Shown here one piece after another: positions 25,133 to 36,446 of a DNA stretch of 53,717 bases (the stretch's first letter is position 1; each line of letters opens with the position of its first letter). Below the pieces are notes generated by a model. It did no database searches. It was not told where the DNA came from and was given only the letters and a program-made list of their open reading frames with translations. A program made the translations under genes and the position numbers. The stretch comes from Muricoccus harenae (GTDB lineage: Bacteria; Pseudomonadota; Alphaproteobacteria; Acetobacterales; Acetobacteraceae): NCBI RefSeq assembly GCF_009848505.1, contig NZ_WWDL01000035.1, positions 1 through 53,717 of the forward strand, in the 5' to 3' direction.

Positions 25133-25918
25133 ATGGACGCCAAGCCCGCCCTTTCCCCCGTGGCCGAACTGGCCCGGCGGCACGACCCGGACCGCTTCCT
25201 CTGTGCCTTGTTCGCGCCACCCGGTGCCCGCGAGACGGTGTTCACCCTCATTGCCTTCAACAATGAGCTGGCGCGCGCGCGGGAGGCGGCGCGTCGGGAG
25301 CCGATGATGGTGCTGATCCGGCTGCAATGGTGGCGGGATGCCGTGGAGGAGGCCAGCACGGGCGCACAGGCCCGGCGGCATGAGGTGGCGGAGCCGCTGG
25401 CCGCCGAGATCCAGGCGGGGCGTCTCGATCCGGCTGCTTTGCTCGCGATGATCGAGGCCCGGGAAGCCGAGGAGACAGGGGAGGATACCCCGGCCCTGCT
25501 GGCTCGGCTGCGCGGCACCGCCGGTACGATGGCGGCGGAGACGGGCCGGGTGCTGGGCGCGCCCGAGGGGGCGATGGAAGGGTTGCGGCAGATCGGGACC
25601 GCCTATGGCGTGGCGGGAACCCTCCGGAGCCTTACCGTCCTGGCAGCGCAAGGGCGGGACCCGCTGCCGCAGGGAGGCAATGCGGCAGAGGCCGGGCGCG
25701 AACTGGCGCGCCAGGGCCTGTCCCTCCTGGAAGCCGGGAGACGGAAGCTGGCGGCGCTGCCGAAGCCCGCTGTGGCCGCGGCCCTGCCTGCGGTCCTCGC
25801 CAGGAGGGACCTGCAGCGCGTCCTGCGAAACGACTGGCAGCCAGGTGCCCCCCAGTGGCAGCGCGGGGTTGGGGACCGGGCGGCGGTGGCCTGGGCCGGC
25901 TGGCGCGGGCAGGTCTGA
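25133..25918 (+). CDS. Squalene/phytoene synthase-like protein (NDUFAF6-type)
   Basis: 261 residues from the ATG at 25133, preceded by AAGGGG. Motifs include FTLIAFNNELARAREAARREPMMVLIRLQWWRDAVEEA near the N-terminus, TAYGVAGTLRSLTVLA in the middle and LPAVLARRDLQRVL at the end. The aspartate-rich DxxxD prenyl-diphosphate-binding motifs of true squalene/phytoene synthases are not seen. The pattern instead resembles the alphaproteobacterial/mitochondrial NDUFAF6 (C8orf38) group, implicated in complex I assembly. The role here is therefore probably in respiratory-complex assembly, not carotenoid synthesis. It is divergent from sodB. Confidence 0.82.
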   Translation: MDAKPALSPVAELARRHDPDRFLCALFAPPGARETVFTLIAFNNELARAREAARREPMMVLIRLQWWRDAVEEASTGAQARRHEVAEPLAAEIQAGRLDPAALLAMIEAREAEETGEDTPALLARLRGTAGTMAAETGRVLGAPEGAMEGLRQIGTAYGVAGTLRSLTVLAAQGRDPLPQGGNAAEAGRELARQGLSLLEAGRRKLAALPKPAVAAALPAVLARRDLQRVLRNDWQPGAPQWQRGVGDRAAVAWAGWRGQV

Positions 25919-25942
25919 CCACCCGCCCCGGGCCCGCCCTCC

Positions 25943-28894
25943 TCAGGCCCGCTTGCGGCGCTTCGCCGGAGCCGGCGCCGCAACAGGGCGACCGGCCAGG
26001 AGCGGTGCCAGGAAGCGCCCGGTATGGCTCTCCGCGCTGGCGGCCACCTGTTCCGGCGTGCCCTCCGCGACGATGCGCCCGCCACCGTCGCCGCCCTCAG
26101 GGCCCATGTCGAGCAGCCAGTCGGCGGTCTTGATGACCTCGAGGTTGTGCTCGATCACCACCACCGTATTGCCCTGGGCGACCAGGGCATGCAGCACCTC
26201 CAGCAGCTTGCGCACATCTTCGAAATGCAGGCCGGTGGTCGGCTCGTCGAGGATATAGAGGGTGCGGCCGGTGGCGCGGCGGGCCAGCTCCTTGGAGAGC
26301 TTGATGCGCTGCGCCTCGCCGCCCGAGAGGGTGGTGGCCTGCTGGCCGAGATGGATGTAGCCGAGGCCAACCTCGGTCAGGACCTTCAGCTTCTCGCGGA
26401 TGGAGGGCACGGCGGAGAAGAACTCCAGCCCTTCGTCGACCGTCATCTCCAGCACGTCGGAGATGGACTTGCCCCGGAACTTCACCTCCAGCGTCTCGCG
26501 GTTGTAGCGCTTGCCCTTGCAGGTGTCGCAGGTGACGTAGACGTCCGGCAGGAAGTGCATCTCGATCTTGATGAGGCCGTCGCCCTGACAGGCCTCGCAG
26601 CGGCCGCCCTTTACGTTGAAGGAGAAGCGGCCAGCCTTGTAGCCACGCGCCCGGCTGTCCGGCAGCTCGGCGAACCAATCGCGGATCGGGGCGAACAGCC
26701 CCGTATAGGTCGCGGGGTTGGAGCGCGGGGTGCGGCCGATCGGCGACTGGTCGATGTCGATGATCTTGTCGAGATGCTCCAGCCCTTCGAGCCGCTCATG
26801 CGGGCCGGGCACCGTGCCGGCGCCCATCAGGCGGCGGGCGGCGGCCTTGTAGAGGGTCTCGATCACCAAGGTGGACTTGCCGCCGCCGGAGACACCCGTC
26901 ACGCAGGTGAAGGTGCCAAGCGGCAGGGAGGCCGTGACCGATTTCAGGTTGTTGCCGGTGGCACCCACCACCCGGAGCATGCGCTTCGGATCCGGCTCGC
27001 GCCGCTTCTCCGGCACCGGGATGGAGCGGCGGCCGGACATATAGGCGCCGGTGATGCTGTCCGGATGGGCGGCGACCTCCTCCGGCGTGCCATGGGCGAT
27101 GATGCGGCCGCCCCCGGCGCCGGCGGCGGGGCCGATATCCACGAGATAATCAGCGGCGCGGATGGCATCTTCGTCATGCTCGACGACGATGACGGTATTG
27201 CCGATGTCCCGCAGGCGGCGAAGCGTGCCCAGCAGGCGCTCGTTGTCGCGCTGGTGCAGGCCAATCGAGGGTTCGTCCAGCACATAGAGCACGCCCGTCA
27301 GGCCGCTGCCGATCTGGGAGGCGAGACGGATGCGCTGGCTCTCGCCGCCGGAAAGGCTGGCGCTGCCACGGGCGAGGGAGAGGTAGTCCAGCCCCACATC
27401 CACGAGGAAGCGCAGGCGGTCGTTGATCTCCCGCAGGATGCGGCGGGCAATTTCCTGCCGCTGCGGAGTAAGCTGATCGAAGACGCCCGAGAACCACTCC
27501 ATGGCCTTGCGGATGGAGAGGCTGGAGGATTCGGCGATGTTGAGGCCGGCCACCTTCACGGCCAAGGCCTCGGGCTTGAGGCGGGCGCCGGCGCAGACAT
27601 GGCAGGGACGATCGGACTGGTAGCGCATCAGGTCCTCGCGGACCCAGGGATTGTCCGTCTCGCGCAGCCGGCGCTGGAGGTTTGGGATCACCCCCTCGAA
27701 GGGCTTCTTCACCTCATAGGCGCGCAGCCCGTCCTTGTAGCGGAGCGTCACGACCTCCCCGGAGCCGTGGAGGATGGCCTCTCGGACGGGTTTGGACAGA
27801 TCTGCCCAGCGGGTCTTGATCGAGACCTTGTAGTGGCGGGCCAGGCTCTCGAGGGTCTGGTCGTAATAGGGGGAGGACGCGCCGGTCCAGGGGGCAATGG
27901 CGCCATCGCCGAGGGGCTTCTCGTCATCCGGCACCACGAGAGCGGCGTCGAAGAAGGTTTCGGTGCCGAGCCCGTCGCATTCAGGGCAGGCGCCCTGGGG
28001 CGAGTTGAAGGAGAAGAGCCGGGGCTCGATCTCCTCGATGGTGAAGCCGGAGACGGGGCAGGCGAAGCGGGAGGAGAAGACCGTCCGCTCCCCGTTGTCG
28101 GCACCTTCCAGGTAGACGACGCCGTCCGAGAGGCCGAGGGCCGTCTCAAAGCTATCGGCCAGGCGCTGGGCGGCGCCCTCACGGACCACCACGCGGTCCA
28201 CCACCGCCTCGATGTCGTGCTTCTTCTTCTTGTCGAGGGCGGGCACCTCCTCAATCCGATAGAGGGTACCGTTTACCTTCACCCGCTCGAAGCCCCGGCG
28301 CTGGAGCTCCGCGATTTCCTTCTTCCACTCGCCCTTCTTGCCGCGGGCGATGGGGGCCAGAATCAGGAGGCGGCTGCCTTCGGGCAGGGCCATGACCCGG
28401 TCAACCATCTGGGAGACGGTCTGGGCCTCGATCGGCAGGCCGGTGGCCGGCGAATAGGGCACGCCCACCCGCGCCCAGAGGAGGCGCATGTAGTCGGCAA
28501 TCTCGGTGACCGTGCCGACGGTGGAGCGGGGGTTGTGGGAGGTGGTCTTCTGCTCGATCGAAATGGCCGGGGAGAGGCCTTCGATGCTGTCCACATCCGG
28601 CTTCTGCTGCAGCTCCAAGAACTGCCGGGCATAGGCCGACAGGCTCTCGACATAGCGGCGCTGGCCCTCGGCATAGATGGTGTCGAAGGCGAGGGACGAC
28701 TTGCCGGAGCCGGACAGGCCGGTGATGACGGTCAGCGTGCCCTTCGGAATGTCGAGATCGACATTCTTCAGATTGTGCTGCCGGGCGCCCCGGATGCGGA
28801 TATGGCCGCCCGTGCCGATCTCGAGGCTGCCCCGATTGGCGAGCCGCTTGCCGGGGAGGGGCTTGGCACTGGTATCGGTCAGGCTGTCAGGCAC
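25943..28894 (-). CDS. uvrA: Excinuclease ABC subunit A (UvrA)
   Basis: 983 residues from a GTG. It shows two ABC modules: Walker [10 protein letters not shown] (about residue 60) and [11 protein letters not shown] in the second half, with ABC signatures [17 protein letters not shown] and [17 protein letters not shown]. Zinc-binding cysteine pairs are present: CPVSG/CPECDG, CHVCAG, and CEACQG...CDTCKG. UvrA dimers scan DNA for bulky lesions and load UvrB in nucleotide-excision repair. The length fits the usual 940-990. The Lys/Arg-rich tail is [12 protein letters not shown]. The promoter holds an exact GTTC-N7-GTTC SOS-box candidate at 28912-28926, 18 bases upstream of the start, so DNA-damage induction is likely. 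Confidence 0.97.
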   Translation of the reverse strand: MPDSLTDTSAKPLPGKRLANRGSLEIGTGGHIRIRGARQHNLKNVDLDIPKGTLTVITGLSGSGKSSLAFDTIYAEGQRRYVESLSAYARQFLELQQKPDVDSIEGLSPAISIEQKTTSHNPRSTVGTVTEIADYMRLLWARVGVPYSPATGLPIEAQTVSQMVDRVMALPEGSRLLILAPIARGKKGEWKKEIAELQRRGFERVKVNGTLYRIEEVPALDKKKKHDIEAVVDRVVVREGAAQRLADSFETALGLSDGVVYLEGADNGERTVFSSRFACPVSGFTIEEIEPRLFSFNSPQGACPECDGLGTETFFDAALVVPDDEKPLGDGAIAPWTGASSPYYDQTLESLARHYKVSIKTRWADLSKPVREAILHGSGEVVTLRYKDGLRAYEVKKPFEGVIPNLQRRLRETDNPWVREDLMRYQSDRPCHVCAGARLKPEALAVKVAGLNIAESSSLSIRKAMEWFSGVFDQLTPQRQEIARRILREINDRLRFLVDVGLDYLSLARGSASLSGGESQRIRLASQIGSGLTGVLYVLDEPSIGLHQRDNERLLGTLRRLRDIGNTVIVVEHDEDAIRAADYLVDIGPAAGAGGGRIIAHGTPEEVAAHPDSITGAYMSGRRSIPVPEKRREPDPKRMLRVVGATGNNLKSVTASLPLGTFTCVTGVSGGGKSTLVIETLYKAAARRLMGAGTVPGPHERLEGLEHLDKIIDIDQSPIGRTPRSNPATYTGLFAPIRDWFAELPDSRARGYKAGRFSFNVKGGRCEACQGDGLIKIEMHFLPDVYVTCDTCKGKRYNRETLEVKFRGKSISDVLEMTVDEGLEFFSAVPSIREKLKVLTEVGLGYIHLGQQATTLSGGEAQRIKLSKELARRATGRTLYILDEPTTGLHFEDVRKLLEVLHALVAQGNTVVVIEHNLEVIKTADWLLDMGPEGGDGGGRIVAEGTPEQVAASAESHTGRFLAPLLAGRPVAAPAPAKRRKRA

Positions 28895-28911
28895 GGGGCA
28901 ATCCGACCTTT

Positions 28912-28926
28912 GTTCGCATTGTGTTC
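28912..28926 (+). promoter_or_regulatory. Candidate LexA (SOS) box, GTTC-N7-GTTC, between uvrA and ssb
   Basis: GTTCGCATTGTGTTC matches the alphaproteobacterial LexA consensus exactly. It sits 18 bases upstream of the uvrA start (minus strand), within the divergent uvrA-ssb promoter region. Binding would overlap the uvrA promoter. The ssb start is 230 bases away, so direct control of ssb is less sure. Confidence 0.75.
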
Positions 28927-28938
28927 ACGAGGTTGTGC

Positions 28939-28950
28939 CACCATATGGTG
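28939..28950. repeat. 12-bp perfect palindrome in the uvrA-ssb intergenic region
   Basis: CACCATATGGTG is a perfect inverted repeat 12 bases from the SOS-box candidate. It could be an operator for another regulator or chance; no regulator is suggested by the context. Confidence 0.35.
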
Positions 28951-29156
28951 ATGTCGGGAAGGGGTCGCCGGGGGGCGCCCTGACCCTTCCCCCCGGGGGG
29001 TGGCCTCGCCGCTCCCCGGGGGGTAGCTTCCCCGGCCCGCGATGGTTTCCCTCGCGGGGCACGGCGATTCGCGGCCCCGGCACGCGGCGCCGCCAAATAT
29101 GTTATGGATAGGTTTCGGCCGGGGAGAGCCCCGGTCCGGACAAGGATGTGGGTGGC

Positions 29157-29693
29157 ATGGCCGGCGTCAACAAGGTGATCATCCTCGGCACGCTGGGGCG
29201 CGACCCGGAAGTGCGGAACTTCCAGAACGGCGGAAAGGTGGTGAACCTGCGGGTCGCCACCAGCGAGCGCTACAAGGACCGCGAAGGCAACCAGCAGGAG
29301 CGCACCGAGTGGCACTCGGTGGCCATCTTCAACGAGAAGCTGGGCGAGATCGCCGAGCGCTACCTGAAGAAGGGCAACCAGGTCTATCTGGAAGGCCAGC
29401 TTGAGACCCGGAAGTGGACCGACCAGCAGGGGGTGGAGAAATACACCACCGAAATCGTGCTGCGGCAGTTCCGCGGTGAGATCGCGCTGATCGGCGGCCG
29501 CAGCCAGGGTGGTGGCGGCGACGAGGCCGGCGGTGGCTATGGCGGCGAGCGCGGCGGATCCTCCGGCGGCGGCTATGGCGGCGGCAACCGGCCCTCCGCC
29601 GGTGGCGGTGCCAGCAAGCCGCGCGGCGGCGCTGGTGGCGGGGGTGGCTGGGATGCGCCCAAGGCCGACCTCGATGACGACATTCCGTTCTGA
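29157..29693 (+). CDS. ssb: Single-stranded DNA-binding protein
   Basis: 178 residues from the ATG at 29157 (a GTG at 29148 is the alternative). The OB fold is typical: MAGVNKVIILGTLGRDPEVR, NLRVATSERYKDREG, TEWHSVAIFNEKLGEIAERYLKKGNQVYLEGQL and KYTTEIVLRQF. The tail is a long Gly/Arg/Tyr-rich linker (about 120-165), and the protein ends in the acidic tip DLDDDIPF that recruits repair and replication partners. It binds ssDNA as a tetramer. gyrA follows after 20 bases, so the two are probably co-transcribed. Confidence 0.97.
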   Translation: MAGVNKVIILGTLGRDPEVRNFQNGGKVVNLRVATSERYKDREGNQQERTEWHSVAIFNEKLGEIAERYLKKGNQVYLEGQLETRKWTDQQGVEKYTTEIVLRQFRGEIALIGGRSQGGGGDEAGGGYGGERGGSSGGGYGGGNRPSAGGGASKPRGGAGGGGGWDAPKADLDDDIPF

Positions 29694-29713
29694 TTTATCT
29701 GGATAAGAATTAA

Positions 29714-32462
<2,749 letters not shown>

Positions 32463-32470
<8 letters not shown>

Positions 32471-32969
32471 GCGGATCGGGGTTTATCCGGGTACCTTCGA
32501 CCCGGTGACGAACGGGCATCTGGACGTGATCCAGCGGGCGGCTCGCCTACTGGATCGGTTGGTGATCGGCGTTGCCACCAATGCCGGAAAGGGCCCGATC
32601 TTCCCGATCGAGGAGCGGGTCGAGCTGGTCCGTGCGGAAACGGATGCAATTGCCGCCGAGACCGGCGCCGTGATCGAGGTGGCGCCTTTCGAGGGGCTGC
32701 TGGTGACGCTGGCGCGGCAGCACAAGGCCGGGATGATCGTCCGCGGCCTGCGGGCGGTGTCGGACTTCGACTACGAGATCCAGATGGCGGGCATGAACCG
32801 CCGCCTGGACTCGGGCGTTGAGACCGTCTTCCTCATGGCGAGCGAGAGGAACCAGTTCATTTCTTCGCGCTTCGTGAAGGAGATCGCGCAGCTGGGGGGA
32901 GACATTTCCAGCTTCGTGCCTCAATTGACGCTCGAGCGCACGCTCGCCCGCGTCCGCCCCAAGGTCTGA
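32463..32969 (+). CDS. coaD: Phosphopantetheine adenylyltransferase
   Basis: 168 residues from the ATG at 32463, which overlaps the gyrA stop by 8 bases. The nucleotidyltransferase motif is [16 protein letters not shown] (H19). Later motifs are [26 protein letters not shown] and the adenylate-binding [16 protein letters not shown]. It adenylates 4'-phosphopantetheine in coenzyme A synthesis. GGAAG precedes the start. Confidence 0.95.
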
Positions 32970-33063
32970 ATCGGCCAGCGGGCAGTCGCCACCGGCACGC
33001 GATCGTCCCGGGCCACGCGGGCCGGGACGCGAATCGTGTGCCAAGAACCGGGAGTCATCCGCC

Positions 33064-33636
33064 ATGCGGCGCCGGACCCTTCTCTCCACATCGATCGCGA
33101 CCGCCACGGGAGTCATGATGAGCGACGCCACCACCAACGAGGCTGAGGCCCAGGCCAATCCCGAGAACACCCTCTACCTGGACCTGAAGGACGGGCGGGT
33201 GACCATCGAGCTGCGCCCCGACCTTGCGCCAAAGCATGTGGAGCGCATCAAGGCGCTCTCCTCCCAGGGCTTCTACGACAACACCCCCTTCCACCGGGTG
33301 ATCGAGGGCTTCATGGCCCAGGGTGGCGACCCGACCGGCACCGGCACGGGCGGCAGCCAGCTGCCAGACCTGCCCGCCGAGTTCTCCCCGCCGGCCAAGG
33401 CCCGCTTCCTGCGCGGCGTCTGCGGCATGGCGCGTACCCAGAGCCCGAACAGCGCGAACAGCCAGTTCTTCATCATGTTCGGCCCCTATCCGAGCCTGGA
33501 CGGCCAGTACACGATCTGGGGGCGGGTGACGGGCGGCATGGACCTGGTGGACAAGATCAAGCGCGGCGCCGGCAGCAGCGGCGTGGTCCAGAACCCGGAC
33601 CGCATCGTGAAGATGCGTCCGGCCAGCCAAGCCTGA
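33064..33636 (+). CDS. ppiA: Peptidyl-prolyl cis-trans isomerase, cyclophilin type
   Basis: 190 residues. The cyclophilin domain has the catalytic Arg in FHRVIEGFMAQGGDPTGTGTGG, then FLRGVCGMARTQSPNSANSQFFIMF and DGQYTIWGRVTGGMDLV. A leader with SIATATGVMMSDATTNEAEAQA before the domain looks like a signal peptide ending near residue 31, so a periplasmic folding role is likely. An alternative start at the internal Met pair would remove the basic part and leave a cytosolic form. It lies 94 bases downstream of coaD and 48 bases upstream of the tRNA gene. Confidence 0.9.
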   Translation: MRRRTLLSTSIATATGVMMSDATTNEAEAQANPENTLYLDLKDGRVTIELRPDLAPKHVERIKALSSQGFYDNTPFHRVIEGFMAQGGDPTGTGTGGSQLPDLPAEFSPPAKARFLRGVCGMARTQSPNSANSQFFIMFGPYPSLDGQYTIWGRVTGGMDLVDKIKRGAGSSGVVQNPDRIVKMRPASQA

Positions 33637-33643
33637 ACCCGGC

Positions 33644-33673
33644 TTGACAGCAGGGGCGCGCGCTTCCCATAGG
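33644..33673 (+). promoter_or_regulatory. Candidate promoter for tRNA-Lys
   Basis: A consensus -35 (TTGACA, 33644-33649) is followed after about 17-18 bases by a weak -10 (CCATAGG, about 33667-33673). The tRNA begins 12 bases later, which fits a housekeeping sigma promoter for this gene. Confidence 0.55.
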
Positions 33674-33684
33674 TCGGGTGGCGC

Positions 33685-33760
33685 GCGCCTGTAGCTCAGT
33701 CGGTAGAGCACGAGACTTTTAATCTTGGGGTCGTGGGTTCGAGCCCCACCGGGCGCACCA
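33685..33760 (+). tRNA. tRNA-Lys (anticodon UUU)
   Basis: The cloverleaf is complete. The acceptor stem GCGCCTG pairs with CGGGCGC (one G-U), and the D arm is TAGCTCAGTCGGTAGAGC. The anticodon stem CGAGA/TCTTG surrounds loop CTTTTAA with anticodon TTT at 33718-33720. The T arm is GTGGGTTCGAGCCCCAC. The 3' CCA (33758-33760) is encoded. No adjacent integrase or attachment-site duplication is visible. Confidence 0.97.
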
Positions 33761-34052
33761 CCACCCCCTATAGTTACTAGCCATAATTTCCGGACTTTAT
33801 GGCGGCGACCGGTAACCCGGGCACTGCCGCCCGGCCATTCTTGCCGGCGGCAGGCATTCAGACCTTGTCATCCACGCCTCGCGATCCGCCCCAGTCTTTC
33901 CAGAGGCCCGCGGCGGGTGCGGCATCGTGCCGAGTGGCCTTGAAGGCACAGGAGCGAAGAGCCCTCCTGAAAAGGGAACCTCCTATCGACCGCCCACGTT
34001 TCCACCTTGGAACAAGTGCCTGCGACGGCCGGGCTGGAAAAGGGGTGGTGGG

Positions 34053-34397
34053 ATGGGCAGGATTGTCGTCATCGGCTTCGGTGCCCACCAGTCCAGCCCG
34101 GCGGCAGCTGTGCTGGACGGGCTTCGGCAGGAGTACCTGGCCACGTCCGAGCAGCCGGTGCTGGCCCTGCGTGATGCGGATGGCAGACTGCATTTCAGGC
34201 AAAGTTCCGAACTTGCTGGTCCCCGCCACGCGTCCTGCGGCTCCTGGGAGGGTATGGTCGCGGCCTTTGCCGGGCTGATGCTTCTGGGCCCGATCTTCTA
34301 CTCGTCCCGAATGCTCGCGATGGGCGCGGAGTGCACGCGCCTCTGGGCCGAAATAGGCGCAGGTTCGCAGGACGTTCGCGCCCGGCGCCGCGGGTAG
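34053..34397 (+). pseudogene. Truncated/frameshifted DUF1269-like membrane protein
   Basis: A 114-codon frame begins MGRIVVIGFGAHQSSPAAAVLDGL, with GGGG nearby upstream. It continues with EYLATSEQPVLALRDADGRLHFRQ and a hydrophobic SWEGMVAAFAGLMLLGPIFYSS. This follows the pattern of DUF1269 (a small inner-membrane family with xVIGFD... and xWGxLxGLLFLxP motifs). After AMGAECTRLWAEIGAGSQDV the frame ends, whereas family members continue with a PGxSxLFxLV segment. Pieces resembling that end (FAPGAA, then VVLLLAP) lie in the two other frames just before 34410. A decayed gene is therefore more likely than an intact one, but the family match is from memory. Confidence 0.5.
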
Positions 34398-34555
34398 TGC
34401 TTCTGCTGGCCCCCGGATGGCTCTTCGCGACGCTGCACTTCAGCAACACCATAGCCCTGGATGTCACAGGTGTACCGGCAACACCGCAACATCCGCAGCC
34501 CAGCCACGTTTGGAGCGGAGCCCGGGCAAACCGGGAAGCAACAGGAATGGACAAC

Positions 34556-34780
34556 ATGCGAAGCACACTTTGTGCGGCAGCGCTTCTCACAGCTGTCGCG
34601 GCAACACCTGTCATGGCCCAGACGGGCACGGGTACCGGAACAGGAACAACCGGAACGACGGCGCCTGCCACACGCGACGAGGGCCGCGGGAACTGGGGTT
34701 GGATCGGGCTCCTCGGCCTGGCCGGGCTCGCGCCGCTGTTCATGCGCAAGGGCCGGGATACGACGCTCGACCGTCATTGA
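34556..34780 (+). CDS. Small secreted WGxxGxxG-family protein
   Basis: 74 residues. The start at 34556 has AGGA nine bases upstream; the ATG at 34547 is an alternative. A cleavable signal (MRSTLCAAALLTAVAATPVMAQ) is followed by a Gly/Thr repeat (TGTGTGTGTTGTT). The C-terminal motif NWGWIGLLGLAGLAPLFMRKG fits the WGxxGxxG pattern, a short hydrophobic segment with a basic end reminiscent of sorting signals. No function is known. Single gene after the decayed DUF1269 gene. Confidence 0.7.
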   Translation: MRSTLCAAALLTAVAATPVMAQTGTGTGTGTTGTTAPATRDEGRGNWGWIGLLGLAGLAPLFMRKGRDTTLDRH

Positions 34781-34833
34781 GCGCCCGTGAGGGGCCATCG
34801 AGTGGTGGTCCCTCACTCGCCCTGCCACTGCTC

Positions 34834-35031
34834 CTAGCTCGTCCGCGGCAGCATCAGCACATTCGCTGGCTCGGCCGCGACCGGCAGTGGCGCCCGCACC
34901 GCCTCGGCTGCCGCATCGAGCATCGCCACAAGTTCGGCGAAGGGCTCGAGATCTTCGTCGGGCATCCGCAGGCCACGGCTGCGGAGCCGTTGTTCAATGG
35001 CAGTGCGATCAATTGGCGGCTTCCCACTCAT
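34834..35031 (-). CDS. Small amidase-associated protein (AtzG/DUF4089-like)
   Basis: 65 residues. Its ATG overlaps the stop of the amidase gene by 4 bases, a coupling typical of small partner proteins. The sequence (IEQRLRSRGLRMPDEDLEPFAELVAMLDAAAEAVRAPLPVAAEPANVL) is a predicted helical pair followed by an acidic, Pro-containing end. It resembles the small AtzG/DUF4089 or GatC-like subunits that pair with amidases. The assignment is tentative because the sequence is short. Confidence 0.6.
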   Translation of the reverse strand: MSGKPPIDRTAIEQRLRSRGLRMPDEDLEPFAELVAMLDAAAEAVRAPLPVAAEPANVLMLPRTS

Positions 35032-36446
35032 GCCGTCACCTCCTCGAGCACCGGGCGGCGCATGCGGGTGCCGAGCGCCCGCTCCACCGCATCCCCGATG
35101 CGCAGCACCAGATGGTCCGCGAAGGGCCGCCCAGCGATTTGCAGCCCGACAGGCAAGCCCTCGGGCGAGAAGCCGTTGCAGACCGAGAGGGCAGGCCCGC
35201 CCGCCAGGTTGAAAACGCGCGCGAAGAAGGCGGGCGGCCCGTTCGGGCCGACCGTGTCCACACCCATGGGCTCGGCCGTACCTCGGGCAGTGGGGAAGAC
35301 GATGGCGTCCAGCCCCTCCATCGCCTCCAGCGTGCGTGCAATCAGCACGGCACGGCGGCGCTGCGCGTGCAGGTAGTCGCTGGCCGTGATGAAGGCGCCG
35401 GAAGCAAGGCGGCGGCGGCCATAAGAGCCGTAGCGCGACGCATCCTCGGTGAGCCATGCGTCGTGGACTGCCCAGGATTCCGCCCGGGCAATGATGTTGC
35501 CCGGTGCGGCATAGTCTCCATAGGCGGGTAGGGTCACGTCGCGCAGCTCCGCACCCAGCTCGCGCATGGCCAGGATCGAGTCCTCCATGGCGGCCAGCAC
35601 CGGGGGCGTGCATGGCACGTCCCGCTCGAAGAAGTGCCGCACCACGCCGATGCGAAGGCCGGAGAGGCCGTGCCGCCGGCCCTCCGCGATGGCCCCCGCG
35701 AAATCGGGGACGGGCACCTGGGCGCTGGCCGGATCCTCGGGGTCATGACCAGCCAGGACACCCATCATCAGGGCGCAGTCCTCGGCGGTCCAAGCCATCG
35801 GCCCCGCGTGGTCGAGCGACCAGGAAAGCGGCAGCACCCCTTTGCGGCTAACCAGCCCATAGGTCGGCTTGTGCCCTGCAATGCCGCACCAGGATGCGGG
35901 ATTTCGGATGGAGCCTCCGGTATCGGAGCCCATGGCGCCCGGCAGCATCCCGGCCGCCACTGCAACCGCGGAGCCGGAGGAGGAGCCGGTGGGATCGAGT
36001 CTTCGGTCCCAGGGATTGCGCGCCGGAGGCCAGGGGAGGTCGAAGGAGGTACCTCCAATGGCGAATTCCCAGGTGGCGAGCTTCGCCGGGATCACTGCCC
36101 CCGCCTCGCGTAGGAGGCGCACAGTGGTCGCGTCCTCGGCCGGCACATGGTCCCGCAGCACGGCCGAATGCGCCGTGGTGCGGATGCCGGCCGTCTCATA
36201 GATGTCCTTCAGCCCGATCGGGATGCCATGCAGCGGCCCGCGGTAATTGCCGGCGGCGATCTCCGCCTCGGCCGCCCGCGCCTCGGCCATCGCGCGTTCC
36301 TCCAGCAGGAGGAGCACGCTGTTCAGCCCGCCATCCAGCGCCTTGATCCGCGCGATGCAGGATTCCAACAGATCAACCGGCGACAGGGCGCGCGAGGCGA
36401 TGCGCCGCGAAAGCTTGGCAAGGCTGAGGTCGTGCAGGGCGCTCAC
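35028..36446 (-). CDS. Amidase (amidase-signature family)
   Basis: 472 residues from a GTG. The catalytic triad is visible: K80 in GIPIGLKDIYETAGIRT, the cis-Ser in PTGSSSGSAVAVAAG (about 155-157), and nucleophile S179 in GSDTGGSIRNPASWCGIAGHKPTYG. The C-terminus ends FNLAGGPALSVCNGFSPEGLPVGLQIAGRPF, typical of GatA/AtzE-like enzymes. A GatA role is unlikely because no gatB is nearby. The start overlaps the stop of the solute-binding protein gene by 4 bases, suggesting that the imported substrate contains amide bonds. Confidence 0.92.
   Translation of the reverse strand: MSALHDLSLAKLSRRIASRALSPVDLLESCIARIKALDGGLNSVLLLLEERAMAEARAAEAEIAAGNYRGPLHGIPIGLKDIYETAGIRTTAHSAVLRDHVPAEDATTVRLLREAGAVIPAKLATWEFAIGGTSFDLPWPPARNPWDRRLDPTGSSSGSAVAVAAGMLPGAMGSDTGGSIRNPASWCGIAGHKPTYGLVSRKGVLPLSWSLDHAGPMAWTAEDCALMMGVLAGHDPEDPASAQVPVPDFAGAIAEGRRHGLSGLRIGVVRHFFERDVPCTPPVLAAMEDSILAMRELGAELRDVTLPAYGDYAAPGNIIARAESWAVHDAWLTEDASRYGSYGRRRLASGAFITASDYLHAQRRRAVLIARTLEAMEGLDAIVFPTARGTAEPMGVDTVGPNGPPAFFARVFNLAGGPALSVCNGFSPEGLPVGLQIAGRPFADHLVLRIGDAVERALGTRMRRPVLEEVTA

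Noticed and set aside
26024-28951. A 975-codon open frame antisense to uvrA
   Set aside because: It mirrors the uvrA frame, is composed of Gly/Ala/Asp/His-rich sequence without domains, and is typical of GC-rich third positions creating long antisense frames.
33685-34052. tRNA-Lys 3' end as an integration site for a genomic island
   Set aside because: No integrase, no repeat of the tRNA 3' end and no foreign gene block were seen in the following sequence.
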